A DNA stretch of 64,000 nucleotides, taken from assembly GCA_012931725.1 (NCBI GenBank), contig CM022949.1, positions 61,752,106 to 61,816,105 of the forward strand, given 5' to 3'. The notes under the pieces are model-generated. The model made no database searches. It had not been told where the DNA came from and saw only the letters and a program-made list of their open reading frames with translations. Shown here piece by piece: positions 1 to 11,700 of this stretch. A program made the translations under genes and the position numbers. Within the stretch, counting starts at the first letter, position 1. Each line of letters opens with the position of its first letter. The DNA is from Litsea cubeba (lineage: Eukaryota > Streptophyta > Magnoliopsida > Laurales > Lauraceae).

Positions 1-300
1 AGATCCCACCATCTTAGCCAATCAGATTTGGAAGTGAGATAGAGGAGAAGATCAAAGGCAACACTACTGCAGAAAATTCCAGCAACTTGTTTGCTAATTG
101 CAAGTCTGAGTTCGGGCCTTTGGATCTATTTTTTCAGAGATTTGAAGTCTACAAATCTTCGAGGTAATAGTCTTCTTCATTCTCCTTTAATTTACACTTG
201 TTGATCATGAATTCATGGAGTTCTCATGCGATCTATATGGCTGATTTATGTTGCCCAAATCAGATTTTTAAAAATTTGTCATGTTACAAATTAGCCATGA
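1..300 (+). other. 5' leader of the outer copia element
   Basis: Non-coding stretch between the missing 5' LTR and the gag start. No primer-binding site is visible, so the LTR boundary lies left of base 1. I see no other structure. Confidence 0.6.
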
Positions 301-2170
301 ATGTCTTCCGCTAGTGTAATTCAGATCTAAATCGCAGTTTCTTTTAGTCCATTGTTTGATGGTACAAACTATGCCTTTTGGAAAGCCCGAATGACCGTCT
401 TCATCAAATCTCGTAATGGAGATGTGTGGGATTTTGTAAAGGATGGATGGACTCCTCCTACAGTCACAAATACAGATGGCACTGTCCAGCCTCTTGCAAA
501 GGCAAAATGGACAGCTGATCATAAGGCACTGAGAGACAACAATGCAAAGGCATTGAATGCCATAACTTGTGCCATGAATGCTGAAGAGTACAAAAAGATT
601 ATGACATGTACTACAGCTAAACAAGCTTGGGATCTTTTGGAAACAAATTACGAAGGAACAACCATTGTCAAAAGAGCCAAGCTCCAAATGTTGACTTCTC
701 AATTCGAATCTTTAAGAATGAGGGAAGATGAAATGTTCGATGAATTTCGAACTAAGCTAATGGTAATTGTGAATGAGATGTGGTCACTTGGTGAACAAAT
801 TCCTGATGGCAAAATTTGTAGCAAAATCCTTACATCCCTTCCTGATAGATTTCACCCCAAAATAACCTCTATAGAAGAATACAATGACCTAGAAACTATG
901 AAAGTTGAAGAATTATCTGGTAATATTAGAACTTTTGAGTTAAAGTTAAATAATGCTTCTAATAAATCCAAAGATAAGAAATCAATTGCTTTAAAAACCT
1001 CTCAATCAACTCAATCTAAAGGAGAATCAGATAATGACGAAGAAAGTGATAATGAAGATATTGCTCTTCTCACTAAAAAATTTATAAGACATTTTAAGAA
1101 AAAGAATTCAAATTTTAAATTCTTTAATAAAAATAAAAACAAAAGCATTTCTTCATCTAAGAGTCAAGAAAGAAAAGTCAAATGCTATAACTGTCAAAAA
1201 CTTTGACATATATCTTCTTAGTGTCCAACGGAAAAAATAGAAAAAGACACTTATGGCAACATGGGATGACTCATCTGAATCAGAGTCAGAATCAGATGAA
1301 TCACATGAAACAGAAAATTACACTATTTTAATGGCTCGAAGTTTATGTGATCCATCAGTTGAGACATCTGAAAAATCTCATTTTGAGAAATCTGAGGATG
1401 AATATAAAAATCCAGATATTGAAGAATTTGAAGAAGAACCCGAATCTAAATAAGATGGCTCAGATAATGAAGACAATGATGAAAATCTTCAAGAATCATA
1501 TAATAGACTCTATGATGAGAGCTGCAAGTTAATTAATATCATAAGAAAACAAGAAGCAGAGAATAAAGTTTTAAAAGACAAACCTTAATAGGTGAAATTA
1601 ATATCTTAACCAATGATCTTAACGAAACCAACTCTAAATTTCAAATTGCCAGTAAATACATAAGAAATCATAAGAAAGAAACTGATGCTCTAAAAGAGGT
1701 AATCACTAATTTAAAAAAGGAAGTCACCCATCTAATATGATATAAAGAAAAATATGAGTATTCTTTTACTCATGGAGAAGAAAATTTTGAATAACTATTT
1801 AGAATGGGTAAATATCAAAGAGACAAAACTGGGCTGGGGTACAACAAAGAATCAAAACAAAACCCCGATGTCTCTACTAAATTTATAAAAGGAATGGCTT
1901 CCTCTATTAATCAAAACATTCCTAAGGTTATATATAATTCTTATGAAAGAAAAAGATATATCAAATATGACTGGAAAAAGAAACCAACTAAAAAGAAAAA
2001 CTCAGGCAATTTATTTTTTTCTCAAAAACTAAATGAATTGATAAATTTATCAGCTAAAAACTCAATTCTATAATCATTCTAAAAATGTTTTATCTACAAA
2101 AAGGAACCCAAAGAGATCTTTTCTTCAATATGAGTCTCTAGGTCATATTGGAACTTCTCACACACAAAGG
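301..2170 (+). pseudogene. gag: gag pseudogene of the outer copia element
   Basis: This would encode the capsid/nucleocapsid polyprotein. The likely start is ATG 301; the same frame runs through a TAA at 328-330 into the copia gag opening (LFDGTNYAFWKARM, about 352-395) and stays open to 1206. It ends in half a CCHC zinc knuckle (CYNC): the following residues are read through a TGA at 1204-1206 and a further in-frame TAG, so the knuckle is interrupted. Downstream an acidic Ser/Glu-rich stretch (1253-1453), a Lys/Glu coiled-coil-like stretch and a Lys-rich tail (1804-2073) lie in several frames. This long tail is typical of SIRE-lineage gag. It is not functional. Confidence 0.85.
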
Positions 2171-2173
2171 TAT

Positions 2174-4549
2174 ATGTGGGTACCTAGAAGTCTACTTGTT
2201 CACACAGCTCTTAAAGCTAGAGACCAATCTGTATGGTTCCTAGATAGTGGGTGCTCTAGACACATGACTGGGGATAAAACACTCTTCTCCAAATTAAATA
2301 ATTATGATGGTGGAACTATCACTTTTGGTGATGGTAATATTGCTAAAGTTATAGGAAAGGGCACTCTGAATGTTCCCAACGTGCCTAAAATAGAAGATGT
2401 TTTATGTGTTGATGACTTGAAACATAACTTGCTTAGCATTTCACAAATTTGTGATAAAAAACATGCTGTCTTCTTTACTAGTGATGGTTGTGAGATTTCG
2501 AAAAATTGTAAAGTGATTCTAAGAGGTCTTAGAAATCAAGAAAACTGTTATGTTGTTAGTAATCACAAAGAAGCATCCAGTTCAGCCTGTTACATAGCTC
2601 ATCTTGATGGAGCCCAACTATGTCATCAAAGGCTTGGACATGTGAACCATAGAGACTTGTCCAATTTAAACAAGTATGTAAAGGGCCTTCCAAAAATTAG
2701 CAAGAAGTCAAAAACAGAAAGGTAAACAAATCAGAAACTCTCACAAAAAGACTAAGTCCTTGAAGACTTCCAGATCCTTAGAGCTTCTCCATACGGACTT
2801 GGTTGGTCCAACAAAGAAAGAGAGTAGAGGTGGCAAAAAATACTTCCTTGATATTGTTCATGATTATTCCAGATTTACTTGGGTTGTATTCTTGAGGGAA
2901 AAATATGATGCATATGCTGAATTCAAAAAGATTGTGAAAAGAATTCAAGTTGAAAAAGTAAGAGCAGTTGCTAGAATAAGAAGTGATCATGGTGGTGAAT
3001 TTGAAAATGCTAGATTTGAAAAATACTGTATTAAGTATGGAATTCACCATGAATTTTCTGCCCCTAAAACTCCTCAACAAAATGGAGTTGCTAAAAGAAA
3101 GAGTCGGGTTTTACAAGAGATGGCCACGGTTATGCTTCATGGAAAGAAACTCCCTAGAGATCTATGGGCTGAAGCAGTGAATACAGCTTGTTACATCATA
3201 AACAGGGTTTACTTGAGAACTGGCTTGAGCAAAACTGCTTATGAATTATTGCATGAGAAAAAGCCAAACATTAGCTACTTTAAAATTTTTGGTAGTATAT
3301 GTTATATTCTCAAGGATAGAGAACATTTGAGCAAATTTGACTCAAAAAGTGATGAAGGCATTTTTATTGGCTATTCTCAAAACAGTCGTGCATACAGAGT
3401 TTTGAACACAAACACTGGAGCCATACAAGAATCTATAAATGTTGTCATTGATGACAAATTAAAAGAGTCCAGTAATCAAGAAAACCCTGATAATGATGAG
3501 ATAGAAGTCCCAACAGCTAAGCTAGATGCGTCTCTAATCTCTAAGAACTTGGTAAATATGAAACATCATCCTATGGACCAAATTCTAGGAGATCCTTTGG
3601 CTGGTGTCAAGATTAGAAGGCAATTGGAAAATATTGTTAGTTATCTTTGCTTTACTTCTATCATTCAACCTAAAACTATTAATGAAGCTTTCTCTGATGA
3701 TTGTTGGATAAATGCTATGCAAGAAGAGCTAAATCAATTTACTAGAAATGAAGTATGGGAATTAGTACCTAGGCCTATTGACAAAAATGTTGTAGGTACC
3801 AAATGGATTTTCAAAAATAAACTTGATGAAAATGGTACCATAGTTAGAAACAAGGCCAGACTGGTTGCCCAGGGATATTCCCAAATTGAAGGAATAGACT
3901 TTGAAGAAACATTTGCTCCTGTTGCTAGACTTGAATCCATTAGAATCTTACTTGCCATTGCTTGCTCTTTGAAATTTAAATTATTTCAAATGGATGTGAA
4001 AAGTGCTTTTTTAAATGGCATATTTAAAGAAGAAGTTTATGTTGAGCAACCTAAAGGGTTTGAAGATCCTAAGGAGCCTAATCATGTGTATTATCTTAAA
4101 AAGGCTCTCCATGGTCTCAAACAAGCTCCTAGAGCTTGGTATGAAAGACTCACTCAATTTTTTGTAGATCACAATTTTGAAATGGGAAGTGTTGATAAAA
4201 CTCTATTTATTCAAAGAATAAATGACACTATTTTGATTGCTCAAATCTATGTTGATGATATTGTGTTTGGATCTACTTGTAATGATTTAACAGAAAGATT
4301 TGCTAATCTTATGAAATCTGAATTTGAGATGAGCATGGTTGGTGAAGTTAATTTCTTTTTAGGATTACAAATAAAACAACTGACTGATGGAATGTTTATT
4401 TCCCAGACCAAGTATGCTAAAGAATTGGTCAAAAGGTTTGGATTAGATTCAGCCAAGCACATGAACACACCCATGAGCACAACTCTCAAATTATCTAAGG
4501 ATATGAGTGGTAAGAATGTTGATCCTAGTTTGTATAGAAGCATGATAGG
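2174..4549 (+). pseudogene. pol: pol pseudogene, 5' part: protease, integrase, reverse transcriptase (outer copia)
   Basis: The protease has an intact active site, DSGCSRHMTG (about 2243-2272). The integrase zinc finger keeps its two histidines (about 2626-2640), but the two cysteines are missing: a small deletion and frame change lies near 2705-2720. The integrase core has HTDLVGP and SDHGGEFEN, but the catalytic Glu of the DDE triad reads Lys (AAA at 3093-3095). Reverse transcriptase runs from about 3795 (GTKWIFK), through the FQMDVKSAFLNG block, to the catalytic YVDD near 4249-4260. The frame is open from 2760 until the Tat element interrupts it at 4550; the protein resumes at 27714. Confidence 0.92.
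4545..4549. repeat. Target-site duplication ATAGG, left copy
   Basis: ATAGG directly precedes the TGTTGACACC start of the Tat LTR and recurs at 27709-27713 after the 3' LTR. Removing the element and one copy rejoins the copia frame, which confirms both borders. Confidence 0.97.
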
Positions 4550-4711
4550 TGTTGACACCAAAAATGTCACTTTGCCTCTTCAAGATCCAAAGAGCTACAT
4601 GAAGTCGCAACCTGCCATAAATAGGCAATGCTACTTCCAAAAATCAAATCTTGTCAGAATCAAACAAAAACTGCAAGATTCTTCAAGACAGCCAAAAGAG
4701 GAGTACACAAG

Positions 4712-5345
4712 AAGTTTCGGGCCATTTCAAAATCATTTGGCCTAACTTCGCTTCTCCGACAGCCGAAAAGGAGCTCTCGGCGGCAAAAGCATCGGAGACA
4801 CCAAATCTTCGATCAGAGCCGATGGATGGTCTCAAAATACTTCCAAAAGGCTCCACGTTAAGTTCTGAGTCAAACCGACAACGTTTGACCCTACATCAAC
4901 CCTCGAATAGCTAAATCAAGCCTCTCGACGGCGAGAACCACCGAGGCAATTACTCATCAGATAGAGCATATGGACGGCTTCAAAATGCTTATAAAGGGCT
5001 ACACGTCAAATTTCAGGTCATTTCCACAACATTTGCCATATTTTGACGCTCGGAAGCCAAATCAGGCCTCTCGGCGGCAAAGCCCTCCGGGACCATGGTT
5101 TCCAAGACAGAGCCTATGGATCATCTTAAAATGACTCCAATAGGTTCCCTATCAAATTTCAAGTCAATCGGACATCGGTTGACCGCACATCAAACCGCGA
5201 CATCTTCATCGCGACAAAAGCAAGTCTACTGGTGATAGGACCCCAAACGACTTCAAAACTCAAACAAAAGCCTATGGTTGGTCTTATTTATTACTCAGCA
5301 GGCTTCACACCAAATTTCAGGTCATTCCGACATCGTTTGACCCAG
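4712..5345 (+). repeat. Five diverged ~145-155 bp tandem repeats in the Tat U3
   Basis: A core resembling CAAATTTCAGGTCATTCCGA followed by a TTTGACC-like block recurs near 4712, 4860, 5008, 5154 and 5310. Each is preceded by a variant of GCCTATGGATGGTCTTAAAATG. The units are clearly related but diverged. The same array is present in the 3' LTR and in Tat copy 2 (from about 53575). Confidence 0.75.
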
Positions 5346-5570
5346 TTTCAGCTTCTGACGGAAAATCGGCAGCTCTGCGCGACAAAGTCTTCGGCTTTCT
5401 CAGGAAATTGGAAACTTTGAAAAATAAAATGCAAGGATTCTCATCAGGTTTCCTACAAAGAAATCAGGCCAATAAATGATAAAAATATCAAGGAAAAATA
5501 CAGAAGAAAAAAGAATCGAAAAACAGCAAAAACGGACACAAAACGGGATAAAAAAGGGGGAAAACCTCCC

Positions 5571-5615
5571 CAGGGTCGCAGGCCCCTGCGACCCTGGCCA
5601 GGGTCGCCGGCGACC
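5571..5615. repeat. GC-rich inverted repeats in the LTR
   Basis: A 12-bp perfect inverted repeat (CAGGGTCGCAGG, 2-nt gap, its complement) at 5571-5596 is followed by the perfect palindrome GGTCGCCGGCGACC at 5602-5615. The 3' LTR keeps only the second (26185-26198), having lost about 26 bp. The third LTR has decayed versions near 54421-54470. Confidence 0.85.
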
Positions 5616-6295
5616 TTGGAGCCCGGGGTCGCCGGGAAGGCCCCGGAAACCCCGGTTTTCGCCGTTTTTTCGCGATTCGAAGAGCCCAGCCTCTGGTACT
5701 TTCCAAAATTCATGCTTTTGAGACACGAAATTCTCTGACATCCGTCCAAAACACGGGTTAATCATCAAGACTATCGAAAACAATATTGATCGCCACCCGG
5801 TCAACCAAAAAAAAGTGTGCTTTCTACTCGACCGATCGAGAAATCGACAGGACAGATGGCACCGACCCGCTGTTGGCAACAAACACCTGAAATTACATGG
5901 TCATCTGATGTCGATCTACATGAAGATCCATCGATGATCATCACCAGAAGAATCCCAAAAGACGCGGCACGGCCCGCGACTCTTCAGCTGCTCGGCGACC
6001 ACTTAATGCGATTAATTGACTAGCTTTATTACAGTCATTAATCCATTTCTTTGGACGGACCAATCAGAAGCAAGCATCCGGGAGTTACAAGTCAAGAGAT
6101 TCATGGCATTTAACCCATGAAACTCCTCCCATCATGGCGATTAAAGGCGATTAAATGCCCTCAATCTCCTCCGGCCAATCAGAAGCCAAGAAAAAGGAGT
6201 TACAAAATAAAGAATTCAATTTTGTAACTCCTCCCTTTATGTAGCTTTATGACAATCAAGGCTCATAAACCCTCCTAAATGGCTACCTAAAAGCC

Positions 6296-6303
6296 TATAA
6301 ATA
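6296..6303 (+). promoter_or_regulatory. TATA box of the Tat 5' LTR
   Basis: TATAAATA in the context CCTATAAATAGG, conserved at the same place in the 3' LTR (26880-26887) and in Tat copy 2 (55141-55148). Transcription would start about 30 bp downstream, near 6328, which sets the U3/R border. Confidence 0.85.
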
Positions 6304-6431
6304 GGAGAGCTCTCCAAGAAGAAAGGACAGACAACGAAAATCACAGACAGAAGCACAGAAATTCAGAGAAGGAAAAGAGAGAAAACTCTGCGGAAGTTCT
6401 ACACCAGCCACCACTACAAGGTGACAAAAGT

Positions 6432-6456
6432 CCCTTAGGGGGTACCCCCCCCAAGG
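6432..6456 (+). promoter_or_regulatory. GC hairpin in the transcribed part of the LTR
   Basis: CCTT plus a G-run, TA, then a C-run plus AAGG forms a strong stem-loop about 105 nt after the predicted transcription start. It is conserved at 27015-27044 and 55289-55316, with varying G/C run length but pairing kept. Its function is unknown; in the RNA it would lie in the leader. Confidence 0.65.
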
Positions 6457-6785
6457 TCCTTGCCTTCTCCTCCTGCCTCCAATGGCTTAGATGTGGCTTT
6501 TCAGCCCGTCTACTCGGCTTTTTATTGGACATAGGACCTCCTTTTGGTCTTTGTCCTCTAAAAACCTGAGGTTATAGCCAAGCCAAGCGAATCAATAGCA
6601 TCCTCTGTTCTCATCTGCATGGATGATGGCGAAGCCCACATATGGCTTGCGACCGTCAATCTAAACGAGCCCCCCACAATCTCCTGAGAAGTTAGATCCT
6701 CCTTTTCTTGCTTTTCATTGTAGTTTGTATTTTTTCAAAAGAGACAAAAATCACAACTCTTGTCTTTCATTATTGATAAGGATTG

Positions 6786-6880
6786 TAAATCGGCTAGAAA
6801 CGCCAAAATCGGCTATAAACGCCAAAAATCGGCTATAAACGCCAAAATCGGCTATAAATGCCAAAAAAATCGCCTTTCAC
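6786..6880 (+). repeat. Short CGGCTATAAACGCC tandem repeats in the LTR
   Basis: Units of about 20 bp (CGGCTATAAACGCCAAAAT and variants): four to five here, about three in the 3' LTR (27376-27435) and three in copy 2 (55648-55702). Related units form a longer array in the internal spacer at 18746-19090. Confidence 0.85.
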
Positions 6881-7141
6881 GGCAAACCAAGAAAAATGTC
6901 TCTTTTCTTAAATATATGTGCAATGGAAAACTTGAAAGAAGTTGATTTCCTTTTTACTTGCGAAGGTTGATCTCCGGATCACCACTTGCAATTCCAAGTA
7001 AAATAGAAAATCTGGCACACCCACACAAAAAAAAAGAAATGTTGATGCACGCCCCTGCCCCCCGGTTGCGAAAGGGTCGGAACCAAACGGACTCCCACGT
7101 CCGCCGACCTCGGTAGAACCGAGCAGGAGCGCGGTCCATCA

Positions 7142-8780
7142 AGCTGGCTTCACCCGGTGGGACTCGTTTATTTGAGAACACGATGCTAGAAATGAAATAT
7201 TTGCATATCATATATTTTGCTCTATGCTTATATTTCTTTTCTCGATTCCTTGGCTACTTTATAATTGGTGGCCTATGTTGGATTCCGCAAAAAAAAAAAA
7301 AATGAGATGAGATTTTTTGTTTGGAAATTTCTAATTCTTTGAATTTATTTCCAATCTTTCTCTTTTCAAAAAAAAAAAAAACACAAAAAAAAAATCAGAT
7401 TTTTTCAGTTTGGATTCAAAATTGAGAAACTTTGATCCTCTCCCTTCTGGGCACTGGCGCTCACGGAAATCACTGAGACCGTGTTCGGATCGGGGATTGG
7501 GCCATCGTTTCTCTTCGATGAGTTCATTAAAGATCTAAAAAAAAAATGTAAAAAAAAAAATAATAAAAATTTTTAGATTTCTCATTTTGGATTCAAAATT
7601 GAGAAACCTTGATCCGTTCCTATCGTTCATCGCGCTTGCAGAAATGTTGAGCCTGTTCGACTAAGGTTTTGGGCCATCGTTTCTCTTTGATGAGTCCATT
7701 AAAAAAATCTATAATAAAAAAAAAAAAAAGACATAGACCACTAAGGTTAAACCAACTATGTTCTTTGATCATGGTTGATTCAAAGGAAAGCCTTGTCCAG
7801 AGTGTGGAGACAGCTTGACTGTTCTAGGCAAGGGTCCTCCAAACGGGTTCATTAAGTAATCCTACCCTTACCTGGGGGCAATTCTATCAATCAAGATTAC
7901 ATAAGACCGGGTTAGGAGGCCTATGTGTACTCTCTCGTCTTTTAAATAAATTAAAAATAATAATAATAAATTTTTTTATAAAAAATAAAAATTTTAAAAT
8001 AAAAAATAAAAAATAAAAATTTTTCAAAATTTTTTTTTCTTAAAATAAAAAAAAATAAAAAAAAAAAAGATTAAAAAAAAAAATCTTCGAAATCTTCAAA
8101 AAAAAAAAAACTTCCGCCATTTTGGGTTCAGATTGGAGAAATCTTGGTCTTCTCCTTTCTGAGCACTGGCGCTCGCGGAAATCGCTGAGCCCGTGTTCAG
8201 ATTGGAGTGCCTTTTGCTCTCTTTGATAAACCCGATATTGGCCTTTCAAAAAAAAAAAACTCGTCATTTTTAGATTCAGATCCGAGAAATTATGGTTCAT
8301 TTCTTTCTGAGCACTGGCGCTCGCGGAAATCGTTGAGCCCGTGTTTAGATCGGAATACCATCTGCTCTCTTTGATGAATCCAATCTTGACCTTTCAAAAC
8401 AGAGAATCTCATCTTATAGATGCGGTCTCAAAACATTTGTGTCTAGCGGTACTAGTACGCCCTTTCAGGGTCTACTGTATTGCGACCGGCACATCTGTAA
8501 CTCCAACTTTATATTCTTCTTACCTCGAGCAAGCTCTGCTTCTCGATAAGTCGAATTTAAGTTCACAATTGCTTCTAGCAGTCACTGGGATGCCCATTCT
8601 GGGCTTACCATACCTGCGATCAGAACAATTGTACCCTCTATGGCGTTTCGTCTTCTTCATGTTGCTTAGGTTATCTTCCTCTAGCAAGACGAAACCATAG
8701 AACTTCCCATTTATGATCATTATATTCTTGTGATTACTAATGGATGTGGTCTTGTTTCAGAAATTTTCGAAAAACTAACA
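7142..8780 (+). other. Tat copy 1 leader with internal repeats and candidate splice acceptor
   Basis: Non-coding DNA between LTR and gag. A TGG at 7146 is close enough to be the primer-binding site, but I cannot match it to a tRNA. Two repeats of about 155-178 bp carry the line GGATTCAAAATTGAGAAAC (near 7405 and 7583), and two related shorter units lie near 8137 and 8284 (ACTGGCGCTCGCGGAAATC). AT-rich simple sequence fills 7930-8110. A textbook acceptor, CTTGTTTCAG at 8751-8760, follows a CTAAT branch-like box just before the gag ATG, so the gag mRNA may be spliced; no donor was assigned. Confidence 0.7.
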
Positions 8781-11700
8781 ATGGCAGCTTCACTAACCAT
8801 TACTTTCGATGAAAACAAGCACCAACTCATGCTTCAACAGAAGCAAACCGCGCGCACTTACAAGCGCCCCATCAGCTGCCGAAGCATCAACTCCCTCGGC
8901 AACTCTCTGAACTCCGGGTCGACCTCGACTCCCCGGACTATCGTCTTTGGGATGCTGGGACCATTCCCACTTCCCGAGGAACAAACTGCTCCCTCTAAGA
9001 AGCAGAAACTCGCCTCTCAACGTGTCACTACCGTGACACCAAAGGCGAGCACCAGAAGGCCTGAAGCCCGTGGCAGCCCCACGAAGCCTCGACCTGCAAG
9101 CGATCAAGTCTATCCCAAGACTTGGTCCCCAAGACCTTCACCAAAACAAAGAAGGTCCCAAACATCTACCAAGCCAGCATTCCTGGCCCCACTCAAGGAG
9201 AACCAGTTCTACCCTCTTGCTTACATGAAAGAGGAGAGACCCATCTCCAACCTGACTCTCAAGTCATCCCAGCATGAGCCGGCTTGTTCCTACAAGCCCA
9301 AAATCAAGTCATGCATCACAAGGCCTCTACAAGCACCTGCTAAGGCCTACAAACCTGCAGTTCGACCCTTCATCTCTACTGGGGCCGAACTCCAAAAATT
9401 TAAAGCTTCGCTGCAACAGGCGAAGGACAGGGTTCGCATCCTGTCCTTGCCCAACTGCAAAGAAGACAGGCTCGGTTGCTGCGCCCGAGGGAGCACATCC
9501 TTCATCGTCAAAGCCCAGCCAGAGCTGACCGAAGCTCAAATTGCTCATCGTATATGCCGCCGCGCGTCATACCGGCAAAAGAGACTAGAGAAGCAATGGA
9601 CCCAGCCTCCTACACTTCAAGTCTCTCCCAAATGGGTCGAAAAAGAAAGACCCAACCAAGTTGCTGCAGTCCATATGGTTGGAGAAACCAGAAGGCGCCA
9701 AAAATCAGCAACAAAAATCCATGTCCGACGTCCGATGACCCGCAGCGTCTCAAGGACAAGAAGACATTCAGAAGAATCCCCTGCTCCTTCAAGCAAAGGA
9801 CAGCAGAGTGATCATTCCTCAAGCTCTTCTTCAAAAAGAATGAGCCCCAGCTCAGTCACCAGGACAGTTTCTTCGTTCGAATCACGAAGGATGAATGTCT
9901 TGGCTACAAATTCTGAGCCACCACCCCGCAATCCACCTCCAGAAGATGCGATCACCCGCATCCAGCAGTTGGAACAGGGCCAGCAGAGGATTGAAACTCT
10001 GATGGAAAACCTTCTCCTCGCCTTCCAAAATCAGGCGAACAATGAACCTCCTCCGAATCATCAAGACGACGAGGTAAATAGAGAAGAAAATGAGTCACGC
10101 GCCCTTACCAAAAAGGACGTAGACAGTATCCTCGCCAAAGCAAAAGAAGAGGATATACTCAAGGAGCATGGGATCAAGCCACCATATCCCTTATGGATGG
10201 ACTCGGTCCCGTTCCCCACCAAATTCAAGCATCCTACTCTCCAAACATATACGGGGAAAGGATCAGCCAGACAGCACGTCATCCACTTCAAGATCCTGAC
10301 GGGAGCTATCGCGGATCAAGATGCACTCAAGATCCGCCTCTTTGCAAGTACCCTAAAAGGTACGGCCTTCGATTGGTACTCCACTCTGCCGGAGGACTCA
10401 ATCCAAAACTGGGCCATGCTAGAGACACGCTTCCTGACTCACTTCAAAGGTGAGGATCACCCTGCTACTATGGCTCAGCTGTGCAGCCTAAAACAGGGGG
10501 AGAATGAATCAACATATGACTTCATTCACAAGTGGAAAGCAATGGCATACAAATGCTCTGATGTATTGCCACAAGCGTCGCTAGTCGACATCTGCCGAAA
10601 CAACATGAGAGCCAGAATCCGCTCCATGATCATCGGTAACAAATCAAAAAACCTGGGAGAACTCCGAGAAGCTTCCATGGAAGCTGAGACGGTGATTAAA
10701 GACCTCAACAGTCAGAAATCATCAAGAAAAGAGCCAACCGCCATTGCAACCTCTAAACCAAAGAAAAAAGAGGTCCTCAATGTGCAGACCAAGTCAGCTC
10801 CTCAGCCACCAAAGAAAGCTGAAAACAAAGCTGCTGGTAAGAGACCTGAACTCTCAAATGCCTTCAAAGAACGAGTAGAGAAGAAATACCCGTTTGATGA
10901 AGACGTTGGTGAAATCTTCAGGGCTCTTGTGGCAAACGGCAAGCTCACCTTGCCTGAACCAAAAAGACCGGGTGATGTTGGCAAAACCAACGATCCTCGG
11001 TACTGTCCATACCACCAGATGATCTCGCATCCTCTCAATCAATGCTTCGTTGTGAGAGAGAAAATAAACGAGATGTGGAAAAACGGAGTCATCACCTTTG
11101 ACAAAAACTATGGGTCTGCCTCCGTCAACATGGTGACATGTGGACAAACATCAAAATCACCGAAGAAGAAGATCACTACTTCCTTCAAGGTGATAAACTC
11201 AATCCAAGCGTCCGAGCAACTGGTTCCTTACCCGACACCAGACGGACAACCGATATGGGTACATCCCGATCTCCTGGAAGATGAAAATTGGGAGGTCGTG
11301 AAAACAAAGCCTACAGCTCAACAGCGAAGGCAGGCTAGGAAACATCTCCTCAAGCTTAAACGGCAAGAGAAGACCCAGCCAAAACTAGAGGTCAAAGAAA
11401 AGGCAGAGGCTTCCTCTACCGCTTCACTGGAGGTAACCAAAACATCCCTTCCAGAGACTTCAAAGGGGGTAAGGAAATTCACTCTCAGTGATTTCATGCC
11501 ACCTCAATTCAAAGAAGCCATGCAGGAGGCATCATACTCTTGCAATTCGGTAGTTGGATTCTCCATTGATGGATACGAGTCCAGCGACACCGATGATGGA
11601 TTCGAATCCAACTACACAGATGAGTGGGAGGAGTCCCTTGAAACAGGAGAATATCTCTCCGATGAAGAATGGGTTCCTGAGTCTCATCTTATGCCAGTAA

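Larger units (their letters stand above)
4550..7141 (+). repeat. 5' LTR of Tat copy 1 (2592 bp)
   Basis: Starts TGTTGACACC and ends GGTCCATCA, matching 25158-27708 along its whole length. The U3 begins with diverged repeats of about 150 bp. A GC-rich palindrome block lies at 5571-5645, a TATA box at 6296-6303, a GC hairpin at 6432-6456 and short CGGCTATAAACGCC repeats at 6786-6880. Small reading frames inside it are not conserved as proteins. Confidence 0.97.

Noticed and set aside
5400..5882. Open frames on both strands in the GC-rich part of the Tat LTR (160 and 98 codons minus, 81 plus)
   Set aside because: They overlap in several frames, depend on the GC palindrome block, and are changed by the 26-bp loss in the 3' LTR.
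7142..7165. Primer-binding site of the Tat element
   Set aside because: TGG near 7146 is in the right place, but the following bases could not be assigned to a known tRNA, so no site is called.
8341..8700. 119-codon frame in the Tat leader just before gag
   Set aside because: Broken in copy 2, no recognised domain, low-quality start; treated as leader, although an upstream ORF role is possible.
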